Shown: positions 1-12,186 of the stretch, piece by piece
Layout: the number at the start of each line of letters is the position of its first letter
Position numbering within the stretch: the stretch's first letter is position 1
NCBI RefSeq assembly: GCF_001267925.1
Contig: NZ_CP011409.1
Span: 2,542,001 to 2,606,000, forward strand
Origin: Herbaspirillum hiltneri N3
GTDB taxonomy: Bacteria; Pseudomonadota; Gammaproteobacteria; Burkholderiales; Burkholderiaceae_D
Length of the DNA: 64,000 bases
Direction: 5' to 3'
Translations under genes and position numbers: made by a program
The notes under the pieces: generated by a model
Told to the model about the DNA's origin: nothing
Database searches by the model: none
The model's input: only the letters and a program-made list of their open reading frames with translations

Positions 1-845
1 TTCTGGATGGATGGGCTCATGGCGCCGCCGTGATAGGTGCGGTACAGCAGGAATTTCTTCAGGATCGCGGCGTCGCCGGCGACGAAGCCCGAGCGCATGC
101 CGGGAACGTTGGAGCGCTTCGACAGGCTGGAGAAAGCAATCAGTCGATCATAGCCGCGGCCCAGCTTGTGGGCGGCTTCGAGGCCGCCCAGCGGGGCTTC
201 TTCCTTGAAATAGATTTCCGAATAGCATTCATCGGAGGCGATCACGAAGCCGTAGCGATCGGACAGTTCAAACAGTTTCTTCCAGTCATCGAGCGACAGC
301 ACGGCGCCGGTCGGGTTGCCCGGCGAGCACAGGAACAGCAGCTTGACGCGCGGCCAGACATCGGCCGGAACCTGGCTGAAGTCTGGCGCGAAATTGCGCG
401 CCGGATCGGAGTTGACGAAATAAGGCTGCGCACCCGACAAATAGGCCGAGCCTTCATAAATTTGATAGAACGGATTCGGACAGATCACCAGCGCATCTTT
501 TTGCGATGGATCGACCACGGTTTGCGTCAGCGAGAACAGGGCTTCGCGCGAACCGTTGACCGGCAGCACCTGCGTGGCCGGATCGATTTTCGGCAAGCCG
601 TAGCGGCGCTCCAGCCAGCCGGCGATAGCGCTGCGCAGCGCTTCCGAGCCGATCGTGGTGGGATAGGTCGCCAAGCCGGCCAGGTTGTCGGTCAGCGCTT
701 GTTTGATGAACGCCGGCGTCGGATGCTTGGGTTCTCCGATACCGAGGCTGATGTGGCGATAGTCGGGATTGGGCGTGACGTCGGAAAACAGGTTCTTCAG
801 TTTTTCGAAGGGGTAGGGCTGCAGCTTGTCGAGTAATGGGTTCAC
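1..845 (-). CDS. dapC: Succinyldiaminopimelate transaminase DapC (3' end outside window)
   Basis: A PLP-dependent class I/II aminotransferase, read leftwards and cut by the window edge after about 281 residues. The protein begins MNPLLDKLQPYPFEKLKNLF from a GTG at 845-843. It carries the fold-type I landmarks CSPGNPTGA and the PLP-lysine segment SLSKRSNVPGMRSGF. DapC transfers an amino group from glutamate to N-succinyl-2-amino-6-ketopimelate in the succinylase branch of lysine and diaminopimelate synthesis in the cytoplasm. The DapC call, rather than a general aspartate aminotransferase, rests on the N-terminal sequence and on the usual betaproteobacterial placement of dapC beside smc-zipA-ligA. 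No strong Shine-Dalgarno precedes the GTG. Confidence 0.85.
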   Translation of the reverse strand, partial: MNPLLDKLQPYPFEKLKNLFSDVTPNPDYRHISLGIGEPKHPTPAFIKQALTDNLAGLATYPTTIGSEALRSAIAGWLERRYGLPKIDPATQVLPVNGSREALFSLTQTVVDPSQKDALVICPNPFYQIYEGSAYLSGAQPYFVNSDPARNFAPDFSQVPADVWPRVKLLFLCSPGNPTGAVLSLDDWKKLFELSDRYGFVIASDECYSEIYFKEEAPLGGLEAAHKLGRGYDRLIAFSSLSKRSNVPGMRSGFVAGDAAILKKFLLYRTYHGGAMSPSIQ

Positions 846-889
846 GATGGATTCACGGAGGCGCGTAGCTAGGGGTGGGATAGGGCGAC

Positions 890-918
890 ATTATACTGAA
901 CAAGCGGCAGGTGGTCCG
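890..918 (-). promoter_or_regulatory. Putative sigma70 promoter for dapC
   Basis: On the minus strand a perfect TATAAT lies at 895-890. A weak -35, CGGACC, lies at 918-913 with 17 bp between, so only its GAC core fits the consensus. The start of transcription would fall about 38 bp upstream of the dapC GTG. Confidence 0.5.
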
Positions 919-1080
919 GACCTTTGGCGCTGACCGCGCCGGTGCTGTGGCAGTGCAGCAAATCGAACAATCGAAGGCGGGAAACCGCGCTATTCGCGTG
1001 ATGTGCTTGCCGCGAAGTAAGTTATCGTGCGCAGTTCAAGAATAAATCTCCCCACATCTGGAACGAACGGAGTTGCAAGT

Positions 1081-2814
1081 ATGAAAACATTAAGAGCGAA
1101 ATTGCTGCTGGCGCTGGTCGTCATGTGGATCGGCCTGCTGGTGCTGGCGGCATGGTCGGCGCTCAACACCCGGCAAAACATGATCAACGAGCGCGAGGCC
1201 GGCCTCAAGCGCGTCGTTGAAACCGCCGAAGGCATCCTCAAAAGTTATGCAGCCGAAGTCGCCGCCGGCAAGACCACATTGGCAGATGCCCAGAAGCAGG
1301 CGCTGGAACGCATCGCCGCGATGCGTTACGACAACGACAACTACATCTTCGTCTTCGACTCCAAGCCGGTGGTGCTGATGCATCCGACCAACAAGAGCGT
1401 GGTCGGCAAGAATGTCGGCGATCGCAAGGACAGCGACGGCAAGCTGTACTACGTCGAAATGGTCAAGGTCGGCAAGGCGCAGCAGCGCGGCTACGTCAAT
1501 TACATGGGGCGCCTGCCGGGCGCCGACGACACCAACCGCACGCAGAAAGTCAGCTACCTGATCTACTACCAGCCGTGGGACTGGCTGCTGGTGTCGGGCG
1601 TTTTCCTCAATGACGTGGAAAGCGATTTCTACAAGAACCTGCTGAAGCTGGCGGGCATCCTGATCGTGATCGGCGTTGCGGTATCCGCGATGATGCTGGC
1701 GATCATCCGCAACATCACGCGCAGCCTCGGCGGCGAACCGGCGTATGCGGTCGGCGTGGCGTCGCGCATTGCGTCCGGCGACCTGACCATGGCGATCAAG
1801 ACGCGGGCGGGAGACAAGACTAGCCTGCTGTATGAAATGAGCGTGATGCGCGAGCGATTGTCGTCGGTGATCGGCGGCATCCGCACCGGCACCGATTCCA
1901 TCGACACCGGCGCCAAGGAAATCGCCGCCGGCAACATGGATCTGTCCTCGCGCACCGAACAGCAGGCGGCGTCGCTGGAGGAAACCGCGTCCAGCATGGA
2001 AGAACTTACCTCGACCGTGAAGCAGAACGCCGACAATGCGCGCCAGGCAGGCCAGCTGGCCAACACGGCATCCGACATCGCGCGCCGCGGCGGCGACGTG
2101 GTCGGGCAGGTGGTCGACACCATGCAAGGCATCACGGAAAGCTCGCGCAAGATCGCCGACATCATCGGCGTGATCGACGGTATCGCGTTCCAGACGAATA
2201 TCCTCGCTTTGAATGCGGCGGTGGAGGCCGCGCGGGCCGGTGAGCAGGGCCGCGGCTTCGCGGTGGTGGCTTCCGAAGTGCGCAGCCTGGCGCAGCGCAG
2301 CGCGCAGGCCGCCAAGGAAATCAAGCACCTGATCGACGATTCGGTAACGCGCGTCGACAGCGGGTCGGAGCTGGTGCAGCGCGCCGGACAGACCATGGGC
2401 GAAGTGGTCGACGCGGTCCAGCGCGTGACCGACATCATGGGTGAAATCTCCTCGGCGACCGAAGAGCAAAGCAGCGGCATCGGCCAGATCAATCTGGCGA
2501 TTACGCAAATGGATCAGGCCACGCAGCAGAACGCTGCGCTGGTGGAGCAGGCTGCGGCTGCAGCCGGTTCGCTGGAAGAGCAGGCGCGCCGCCTCAAGGA
2601 TGCCGTGGCGTTCTTCCAGGCTGAAAGTGTTGCCGCTACTGCCGTTGCAGCGGCGCCGGTCGTTCGCGCCGCCGCGCCTGCGTCTGCGCCGCGGGTCGCG
2701 CCGAAAGCTCCCGCCGCCGCGCCGCGCAAGGCGGCAGCTGGCCTGCCTGCTGCGCCGAAATCCGCGCCCGCCAAGTCGTCCCCGGCGGATGACGGCGATT
2801 GGGAAACCTTTTAA
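1081..2814 (+). CDS. Methyl-accepting chemotaxis protein with Cache sensor domain
   Basis: A 577-residue transmembrane chemoreceptor. There is a membrane helix at about 8-28, a periplasmic domain resembling single Cache (with [16 protein letters not shown]), a second helix at about 190-212, HAMP, and the cytoplasmic signalling domain. The hairpin tip around residues 367-400 contains [20 protein letters not shown] and [12 protein letters not shown]. An Ala/Pro/Lys-rich linker of about 50 residues ends in the pentapeptide DWETF, which resembles the CheR/CheB tether NWETF of enteric receptors. The ATG at 1081 is chosen because GGAG lies 8 bases upstream and the membrane helix follows directly. 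The ligand cannot be read from the sequence. It stands alone between dapC and smc. Confidence 0.93.
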   Translation: MKTLRAKLLLALVVMWIGLLVLAAWSALNTRQNMINEREAGLKRVVETAEGILKSYAAEVAAGKTTLADAQKQALERIAAMRYDNDNYIFVFDSKPVVLMHPTNKSVVGKNVGDRKDSDGKLYYVEMVKVGKAQQRGYVNYMGRLPGADDTNRTQKVSYLIYYQPWDWLLVSGVFLNDVESDFYKNLLKLAGILIVIGVAVSAMMLAIIRNITRSLGGEPAYAVGVASRIASGDLTMAIKTRAGDKTSLLYEMSVMRERLSSVIGGIRTGTDSIDTGAKEIAAGNMDLSSRTEQQAASLEETASSMEELTSTVKQNADNARQAGQLANTASDIARRGGDVVGQVVDTMQGITESSRKIADIIGVIDGIAFQTNILALNAAVEAARAGEQGRGFAVVASEVRSLAQRSAQAAKEIKHLIDDSVTRVDSGSELVQRAGQTMGEVVDAVQRVTDIMGEISSATEEQSSGIGQINLAITQMDQATQQNAALVEQAAAAAGSLEEQARRLKDAVAFFQAESVAATAVAAAPVVRAAAPASAPRVAPKAPAAAPRKAAAGLPAAPKSAPAKSSPADDGDWETF

Positions 2815-2901
2815 GAACCCGTTCCGATCCTTGGCGAGGAGTCGTTCGCCGATGGCCCGTGGTGCGGAGCCAAATTGAGAGGGGTTTCAGGTCGCCGCGA
2901 T

Positions 2902-2940
2902 AAACGGCTTGTCCGAGCAATCGGGCAGGCCGTTTGTTTT
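2902..2940 (+). terminator. Rho-independent terminator after the chemoreceptor gene
   Basis: Arms 2902-2908 (AAACGGC) and 2929-2935 (GCCGTTT) pair. The stem continues inward through 2909-2914 with 2923-2928, using two G-U pairs, to an 8-base loop. TTTGTTTT follows. Confidence 0.75.
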
Positions 2941-2974
2941 GGCGGCAACGGCGATTCCTTTTGCAAGCCGTGAA

Positions 2975-3006
2975 TTGAGCGGTTTTCCCTCTCGGAATGT
3001 TATGAT
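2975..3006 (+). promoter_or_regulatory. Putative smc promoter
   Basis: TTGAGC at 2975 is followed 17 bp later by TGTTAT (2998-3003), or 20 bp later by the better -10 TATGAT (3001-3006). The leader to the GTG at 3067 would be about 55-60 nt. Which -10 is used is unclear. Confidence 0.45.
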
Positions 3007-3066
3007 ACCGGGCTATTGCGGGCGAATTTGCCTGCCTCCGTCAAACTCTGTGAAATTGTAGATAAC

Positions 3067-6000
3067 GTGCGCTTAAATTCCATTAAATTGTCAGGATTCA
3101 AGTCTTTCGTCGATCCGATGAATTTCCAGGTGCCGGGACAGCTGGTGGGCGTGGTGGGTCCCAACGGTTGCGGCAAATCCAACATCATTGACGCCGTGCG
3201 CTGGGTGCTGGGTGAATCGAAAGCCTCCGAACTGCGCGGCGAGTCCATGCAGGACGTCATTTTCAACGGCTCCACCAACCGCAAGCCGGCCGGGCGCGCT
3301 TCCGTCGAACTGGTGTTCGACAACGCCATGGGCAAGGCTGCGGGCCAATGGGGCCAATACGCCGAAATCGCCGTCAAGCGCACGCTCACGCGCGACGGCA
3401 CCTCCTCGTACTACATCAACAACCAGGCGGTGCGCCGCCGCGACATCCAGGACATCTTCCTCGGCACCGGCCTCGGCCCGCGCGCTTACGCGATCATCGG
3501 CCAGGGCATGATTTCGCGCATCATTGAAGCGCGCCCGGAAGAGCTGCGCATCTTCCTCGAAGAAGCTGCCGGCGTGTCGAAGTACAAAGAACGCCGCCGC
3601 GAAACCGAAAACCGCCTGCACGACACGCGCGAGAACCTCACCCGCCTGGAAGACATCCTGCGCGAGCTCAACACCAATCTCGAAAAGCTGGAAGCGCAGG
3701 CCGCCGTCGCCAAGAAGTTCAACGAACTCACCAGCGACCAGGAAGAGAAGCAAAAGCTTCTGTGGCTGTTGCGCAAGAACGAAGCCAAGGCCGAGCAGGA
3801 AAAATTCTTCCGCGAAATCGAACGCGCGCAAATCGATCTGGAAGAACAGACCGCCAAGCTGCGCCACGTCGAGGCCGAGCTGGAACACATGCGCCAGGCC
3901 CATTACGGCGCCGGCGATCGCCTGCATACGGCGCAAGGCCATCTGTACCAGACCAACTCCGAAATCGGCAGCCTGGAAGCGCAGATCAAGTTCGTCATCG
4001 AGTCGCGCAACCGGCTGCAATCGCAACTCAATTCGCTCACTGCGCAGCGCGACCAGTGGCAACGCCAGGGCACGCAGCACCAGGACGATTTGGCGGAAGC
4101 CGAGATCCAGCTTGAAGAGCAGGGCATGCGCGTCGAGCAGGCGCAGCAAGCTGTGCAGGACGGCAACGACAAGGTGCCGACGCTGGAGCAGGCATGGCGC
4201 GAAGCGCAGCTCAAGACGACCGAATCGCGCGGCAAGATCATGCAGATCCAGCAGCAGATCGAACTGGAGTCGGCGCATCAACGCAATGCCTCCAACATCC
4301 TGTCCGGCCTGGCGGTGCGCCGGGAACGCCTGGCGCAGGAAAAGAGCGGCCTGAACATGCCCGACGACGCGCACTTGTCCAACCTCAAGTTGCAGCTGGA
4401 AGAAAAGCAAGCCGCGCTGGAAGAAGCATCCATGTACCTCGAAGAGGCGCAGGAACAGCAGCCGAAGCTGGAAGAAGAACGCCGCACCGCGCAGGAACTG
4501 GTCAGCAAGGAAACCTCCGACCTGGCGCAGCTGGAAGCGCGCCAGTCGGCCCTCAAGCAATTGCAGGAAAGCGTGCAGACCCAGGGCAAGGTACAGCCGT
4601 GGCTGGAAAAGCATGAATTGGCCAACCTGCCGCGCCTGTGGCAGAAGCTGCATATCGACGCCGGTTGGGAAACCTCGCTGGAGTCGGTGTTGCGCGAGCG
4701 CATGTCGGCGCTGGAAGTGTCGAACCTCGACTGGGCCAAGGCCTTCTTCAACGATGCGCCGCCGGCCAAGCTGGCGCTGTTCGCGCCGAACCCGGCAGCC
4801 GCTCCCGCCGAGCCGGCACCGAACGGACTCAAGCCATTCATCAATCTGCTGCAACTCAACGATCCGGGTTTGCGCTCACTGATGCAGGACTGGCTGCACA
4901 ACGTCTTTATTGCCGACGACACCGCCAGCGCGTTCGTCGATCGCAGCAAGCTGCCGGCCGGCGCTTGCTTCGTGACCAAGCAAGGCCACGTGGTGAGCCA
5001 GTCGAGCGTGCGTTTCTATGCTTCCGATTCGGAGCAGGACGGCATGCTGGCGCGCCAGCAGGAAATCGAAAACCTGACCAAGCAGCAGCGCGCCCAATAC
5101 ATGCTGGCTGAAGAAGCCAAATCGCGCGCGGTGCGCGCCGACGCCGCCATGACCGCCGCCACCCAGCGTCTGCAGGAATTGCGCCAGCGCGTCGCCGGCC
5201 TGACCCAGGCGGTGCACAGCCTGCAGATCGAAGTGATGAAGCTGTCGGAAGTGCAGGAGCGCTTCAATCAGCGCAGCACGCAGATCGTCGCCGACCTCGC
5301 CGAAATCGAAATGCAGGAAGTCGAGCAGCAACAGATCAAGGCCGAATCCGAGGCCAAGTTCGAGCAGCTCGACATCGAGCTGGCCGAGCTGCAGGAGTCG
5401 CACGAAAACGGCCAGACCGATTACCTCAGCAAGGAACAGCAACTCAACGATGCGCGCCAGCGCCTGCGCGAACTGGAACGCGCCGCGCAGGAAGCCGAGT
5501 TCTCCGAGAAGTCGCAACGCAACAAGATCGACGAACTCAAGCGCAGCATCGCCACTGCGCTGGAGCAGGCCGCGCAATTGTTTGCCAGCATGCAACAGGG
5601 CAGCCTGGAACTGGAAAGCCTCGACGACCAGGCCGCGCAAGCCGGTTTGCAGTCCTTGCTGGACAAGCGCACCGACCAGGAGCGTGCGCTGGCCGACGCC
5701 CGTCACGAACTCGACCAGCTGTCGCAACAGTTGCGCCATCACGAAGAAGCGCGCTTGCAAGCCGAGCGCAGCCTGCAGCCGCAGCGCGATCGCATCACCG
5801 AACTGCAACTGAAGGAACAGGCCGCGCGCCTGAATCAGGAGCAGTTCACTGAAGCGCTGGCCAACACCCAGGCCGACGAAGCGGCGCTGGCCGAGAAGCT
5901 GACCGACGACATGCGTCCTTCCTACCTGCAAGGCGAAGTGACCCGTCTGACCAATGCGATCGCCGCCCTGGGCGCAGTCAATCTGGCCGCGCTGGATGAA

Positions 6001-6594
6001 CTGGCGACTGCCTCCGAGCGCAAGAATTTCCTCGATGCACAGTACGTCGACCTCAACGAAGCGATCACCACCTTGCAGGACGCCATCCACAAGATCGACA
6101 TCGAAACCCGCGGCTTGCTGCAGGACACTTTCGACAAGGTCAACGGCCACTTTGCAGAACTGTTCCCGATCCTGTTCGGCGGCGGCCAGGCAAGGCTGAC
6201 CATGACCGGCGACGAGATCCTCGATTCCGGCGTGCAAGTCATGGCGCAACCGCCGGGAAAGAAGAACGCCACGATTCACCTGTTGTCCGGCGGCGAAAAA
6301 GCGCTGACCGCGACCGCGCTGGTGTTCTCGATGTTCCAGCTGAACCCTGCGCCGTTCTGCCTGCTGGACGAAGTGGATGCGCCGCTCGACGATGCCAACA
6401 CCGAGCGCTTCTGCAATATGGTCAAGCGCATGTCGTCGAACACCCAGTTCCTGTTCATCTCGCATAACAAGATCGCGATGGAAATGGCCAACCAGCTGAT
6501 CGGCGTGACCATGCAGGAGCAGGGCGTGTCGCGTATCGTGGCGGTCGACATGGAAGCGGCGGCCAACTTCACGTCGGAGGTGCAGGCGGCTTAG
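3067..6594 (+). CDS. smc: Chromosome segregation protein SMC
   Basis: A 1175-residue SMC ATPase, normal length for bacterial Smc, which works with ScpA/ScpB to organise and segregate the chromosome. The N-terminal half-domain has Walker A (GPNGCGKSN, about residues 32-40). Two long Glu/Gln-rich coiled coils flank a hinge at about 510-640. The C-terminal half-domain has the signature LLSGGEKALTATAL and Walker B FCLLDEVDAPLDDAN. The GTG at 3067 is preferred because the protein then begins MRLNSIKLSGFKSF, the conserved N-terminus; an in-frame TTG at 3016 would add 17 unconserved residues. The Shine-Dalgarno is weak. zipA and ligA follow, as is usual in this group. Confidence 0.96.
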   Translation: MRLNSIKLSGFKSFVDPMNFQVPGQLVGVVGPNGCGKSNIIDAVRWVLGESKASELRGESMQDVIFNGSTNRKPAGRASVELVFDNAMGKAAGQWGQYAEIAVKRTLTRDGTSSYYINNQAVRRRDIQDIFLGTGLGPRAYAIIGQGMISRIIEARPEELRIFLEEAAGVSKYKERRRETENRLHDTRENLTRLEDILRELNTNLEKLEAQAAVAKKFNELTSDQEEKQKLLWLLRKNEAKAEQEKFFREIERAQIDLEEQTAKLRHVEAELEHMRQAHYGAGDRLHTAQGHLYQTNSEIGSLEAQIKFVIESRNRLQSQLNSLTAQRDQWQRQGTQHQDDLAEAEIQLEEQGMRVEQAQQAVQDGNDKVPTLEQAWREAQLKTTESRGKIMQIQQQIELESAHQRNASNILSGLAVRRERLAQEKSGLNMPDDAHLSNLKLQLEEKQAALEEASMYLEEAQEQQPKLEEERRTAQELVSKETSDLAQLEARQSALKQLQESVQTQGKVQPWLEKHELANLPRLWQKLHIDAGWETSLESVLRERMSALEVSNLDWAKAFFNDAPPAKLALFAPNPAAAPAEPAPNGLKPFINLLQLNDPGLRSLMQDWLHNVFIADDTASAFVDRSKLPAGACFVTKQGHVVSQSSVRFYASDSEQDGMLARQQEIENLTKQQRAQYMLAEEAKSRAVRADAAMTAATQRLQELRQRVAGLTQAVHSLQIEVMKLSEVQERFNQRSTQIVADLAEIEMQEVEQQQIKAESEAKFEQLDIELAELQESHENGQTDYLSKEQQLNDARQRLRELERAAQEAEFSEKSQRNKIDELKRSIATALEQAAQLFASMQQGSLELESLDDQAAQAGLQSLLDKRTDQERALADARHELDQLSQQLRHHEEARLQAERSLQPQRDRITELQLKEQAARLNQEQFTEALANTQADEAALAEKLTDDMRPSYLQGEVTRLTNAIAALGAVNLAALDELATASERKNFLDAQYVDLNEAITTLQDAIHKIDIETRGLLQDTFDKVNGHFAELFPILFGGGQARLTMTGDEILDSGVQVMAQPPGKKNATIHLLSGGEKALTATALVFSMFQLNPAPFCLLDEVDAPLDDANTERFCNMVKRMSSNTQFLFISHNKIAMEMANQLIGVTMQEQGVSRIVAVDMEAAANFTSEVQAA

Positions 6595-6879
6595 GCCGTC
6601 CGGCGTTTGCATGCCGTGCGCGAGCTGCGAATTTCGGTGCTGATGCGCCGTTTTTCAAAGGCCGGACAGCTTGACAAGCCCAAGGGGGAACACTACCCTG
6701 AACGGCTTGTCATACAAGGGCTTTAGCGGGCTTCAGCGCTGCTGATGCAAAGCGATCCAGACAAAGAATAACAAGACGGTAATGGTGGACCAGGCGTACT
6801 TTTGCTGCTGTACGGATATATTCAGGAAGCAATTGAACATCTTGTTCCGCCGACTCTCAGGAATCCACGAAGACCAGTT
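6595..6879. other. Intergenic region smc-zipA
   Basis: This gap holds a 9-bp inverted repeat, TGACAAGCC (6672-6680) with GGCTTGTCA (6704-6712), loop 23 nt. It has no clear T-run, so it may be a weak terminator or an RNA hairpin. A TATATT at 6817-6822 could be a -10 for the genes downstream, but it lacks a good -35. Confidence 0.4.
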
Positions 6880-7049
6880 ATGACCAGTTTTATCGAACTG
6901 AACACAGTTGATGTCCGCCGCGCCGCCCGTCAGGGCATGGCCGCAGCGGTAGCAGCAGCTGCGACTCTCTCAACCACCGCAGTGAAGGCCGGCGCCGGCA
7001 ATGCCGCAGTGCGCCTCGCTTCCAAGAAAAATTCCAGGGTGCATTCGGC

Positions 7050-7053
<4 letters not shown>
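6880..7053 (+). CDS. Small Ala-rich hypothetical protein overlapping zipA start
   Basis: An open frame of 57 residues, starting MTSFIELNTVDVRRAARQGM and ending with a basic tail. Its TGA overlaps the zipA ATG as ATGA (7050-7053), an arrangement typical of translational coupling. Codon use (GCC/GCG, CGC) matches the neighbouring genes. I recognise no family; an Ala-rich central stretch of about 20 residues is its only feature. The Shine-Dalgarno is poor. It could be a leader that couples zipA translation, or a chance frame. Confidence 0.4.
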
Positions 7054-10521
<3,468 letters not shown>

Positions 10522-10611
10522 TCGGCGATACTGGACGATAATGGCGCCATGCATCATGGGCCAGGCGTCCGGCGCCACGTGAATACACTCAATATGTTAT
10601 CGGGAGTTGCA

Positions 10612-11499
10612 ATGAGCAAGAGAATCAAGAAAGCCGTATTTCCTGTCGCCGGCCTGGGCAGCCGCTTCCTGCCGGCTACTAAGGCGCAGCCGAAGGAGAT
10701 GTTGCCCATCGTCGACAAGCCGCTGATCCATTACGCAGTGGAAGAAGCGGTCGCGGCGGGCATCACCGAGATGGTGTTCATCACCGGCCGCAACAAGCGC
10801 GCCATCGAAGACCATTTCGACAAGGCCTATGAACTGGAAGCCGAACTTGAAGCCGCCGGCAAGCAGCAATTGCTGGATATTGTCCAGAACGTGATTCCCA
10901 AGAACGTCACCTGCATCTTCATTCGCCAATCCGCTCCGCTGGGTCTGGGGCACGCGGTACTGTGCGCACGTCCGGTGGTCGGCGACGAGCCTTTCGCGGT
11001 GCTGCTGGCGGACGATTTCATGGACGTCGGTCCCGGCCAGAAGCCGGTCATGGCGCAGATGACCGAAGTTTACGAACGCGAGGGCCTGAGCCTGCTGGCG
11101 GTGCAGGACGTACCACGCAGTGATACCAAGCAATACGGCATCGTCAGCGCCACTGCGTACCAGACCAATCTGGAACGCGTCAACGGCATCGTCGAAAAAC
11201 CGGCTCCGGATGTGGCGCCGTCGACGCTGGCAGTGGTCGGCCGCTACGTGCTCAACAACCGTATTTTCGAGTACCTCGAAACCATCGGCAAGGGTGCCGG
11301 AGGCGAGATCCAGCTGACCGACGGCATCGCGGCGCTGATGCACGCACAAACCGTGCTGGCGTATCGCTACGAAGGCCAGCGCTACGATTGCGGTTCCAAG
11401 CTGGGCTATCTCAAGGCGACGGTCGCGATGGGCATGAAGCATGCGGAGACCGGCCCCGCATTTACCGAGTACCTGAAACAGCTCGGCGTCAATTCCTGA
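10612..11499 (+). CDS. galU: UTP-glucose-1-phosphate uridylyltransferase GalU
   Basis: A 295-residue enzyme that makes UDP-glucose from UTP and glucose-1-phosphate, feeding exopolysaccharide, LPS core and trehalose synthesis. The nucleotide-binding start [20 protein letters not shown] is followed by [21 protein letters not shown] and GEIQLTDGI also fit the family. The ATG at 10612 has CGGGAG about 6 bases upstream. It lies 90 bp after ligA and 25 bp before def. Confidence 0.96.
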   Translation: MSKRIKKAVFPVAGLGSRFLPATKAQPKEMLPIVDKPLIHYAVEEAVAAGITEMVFITGRNKRAIEDHFDKAYELEAELEAAGKQQLLDIVQNVIPKNVTCIFIRQSAPLGLGHAVLCARPVVGDEPFAVLLADDFMDVGPGQKPVMAQMTEVYEREGLSLLAVQDVPRSDTKQYGIVSATAYQTNLERVNGIVEKPAPDVAPSTLAVVGRYVLNNRIFEYLETIGKGAGGEIQLTDGIAALMHAQTVLAYRYEGQRYDCGSKLGYLKATVAMGMKHAETGPAFTEYLKQLGVNS

Positions 11500-11524
11500 A
11501 GCAGAGCAGGGCGAGAGGACCGAT

Positions 11525-12061
11525 ATGGCGATTCGTGAAATTCTGAAAATGGGCGATCCGCGCCTGCTGCGCCAGGCCGAGCCGGTGCAGCAATTCGGCA
11601 CGCCCGAGATGGACGTGCTGATTGCCGACATGTTCGAGACCATGCGTGCAGTCAACGGTGCGGGCCTGGCGGCGCCGCAAATCGGCGTCAACCTGCAATT
11701 GGTGATTTTCGGTTTCAAGAAGAACCAGCGCTATCCGGATGCGCCCGAAGTACCAGAGACGGTACTGATCAATCCGACCCTGACGCCGCTGAGCGACGAG
11801 CAGGACGAGGGTTGGGAAGGTTGTTTGTCGGTGCCGGGTCTGCGCGGCGTGGTGCCGCGCTGGAGCCGCTTGCGTTACGAAGGCGTGGACGAGAAGGGCA
11901 ATCGCATTGACCGCACTGTCGATGGTTTCCATGCGCGCGTTGTGCAGCACGAGTGCGATCATCTTATCGGTGTGCTGTATCCGATGCGGATCAAGGACTT
12001 TACGCGCTTCGGCTTCACCGAAATCCTGTTTCCCGAACTGGACCCGAACGACGACGATTGA
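11525..12061 (+). CDS. def: Peptide deformylase
   Basis: A 178-residue iron/zinc hydrolase that removes the N-formyl group from new proteins. All three signature motifs are present: [10 protein letters not shown] (46-55), EGCLSVP (98-104, metal ligand Cys100) and QHECDHLIG (141-149, ligands His142 and His146 with catalytic Glu143). A GAGAGGACC Shine-Dalgarno precedes the ATG. It may be one of two deformylases in the genome, since it is not next to fmt here; that is inference. Confidence 0.95.
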   Translation: MAIREILKMGDPRLLRQAEPVQQFGTPEMDVLIADMFETMRAVNGAGLAAPQIGVNLQLVIFGFKKNQRYPDAPEVPETVLINPTLTPLSDEQDEGWEGCLSVPGLRGVVPRWSRLRYEGVDEKGNRIDRTVDGFHARVVQHECDHLIGVLYPMRIKDFTRFGFTEILFPELDPNDDD

Positions 12062-12109
12062 GTTGCTCAAGCAATCGGTCAAGTCGGATCATTGTCTTCG
12101 ACCCAAAGA

Positions 12110-12146
12110 AAATCGCGTATGAAGCCTGACTTCATACGCGATTTTT
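12110..12146. terminator. Bidirectional terminator between def and cphA
   Basis: A perfect 15-bp stem (12110-12124 with 12130-12144) has a 5-base loop, an A-run before it and a T-run after it. It serves the converging def and cyanophycin synthetase genes. Confidence 0.9.
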
Positions 12147-12186
12147 CATTGCAGGTTACAGCAAGCGTGCAAGACGCAATTCAGCC

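Noticed and set aside
1018..1053. FliA-type promoter for the chemoreceptor (TAAGTTAT and AAGAATAA)
   Set aside because: Only 5 of 8 and 4 of 8 positions fit, with 12 bp rather than 11 between.
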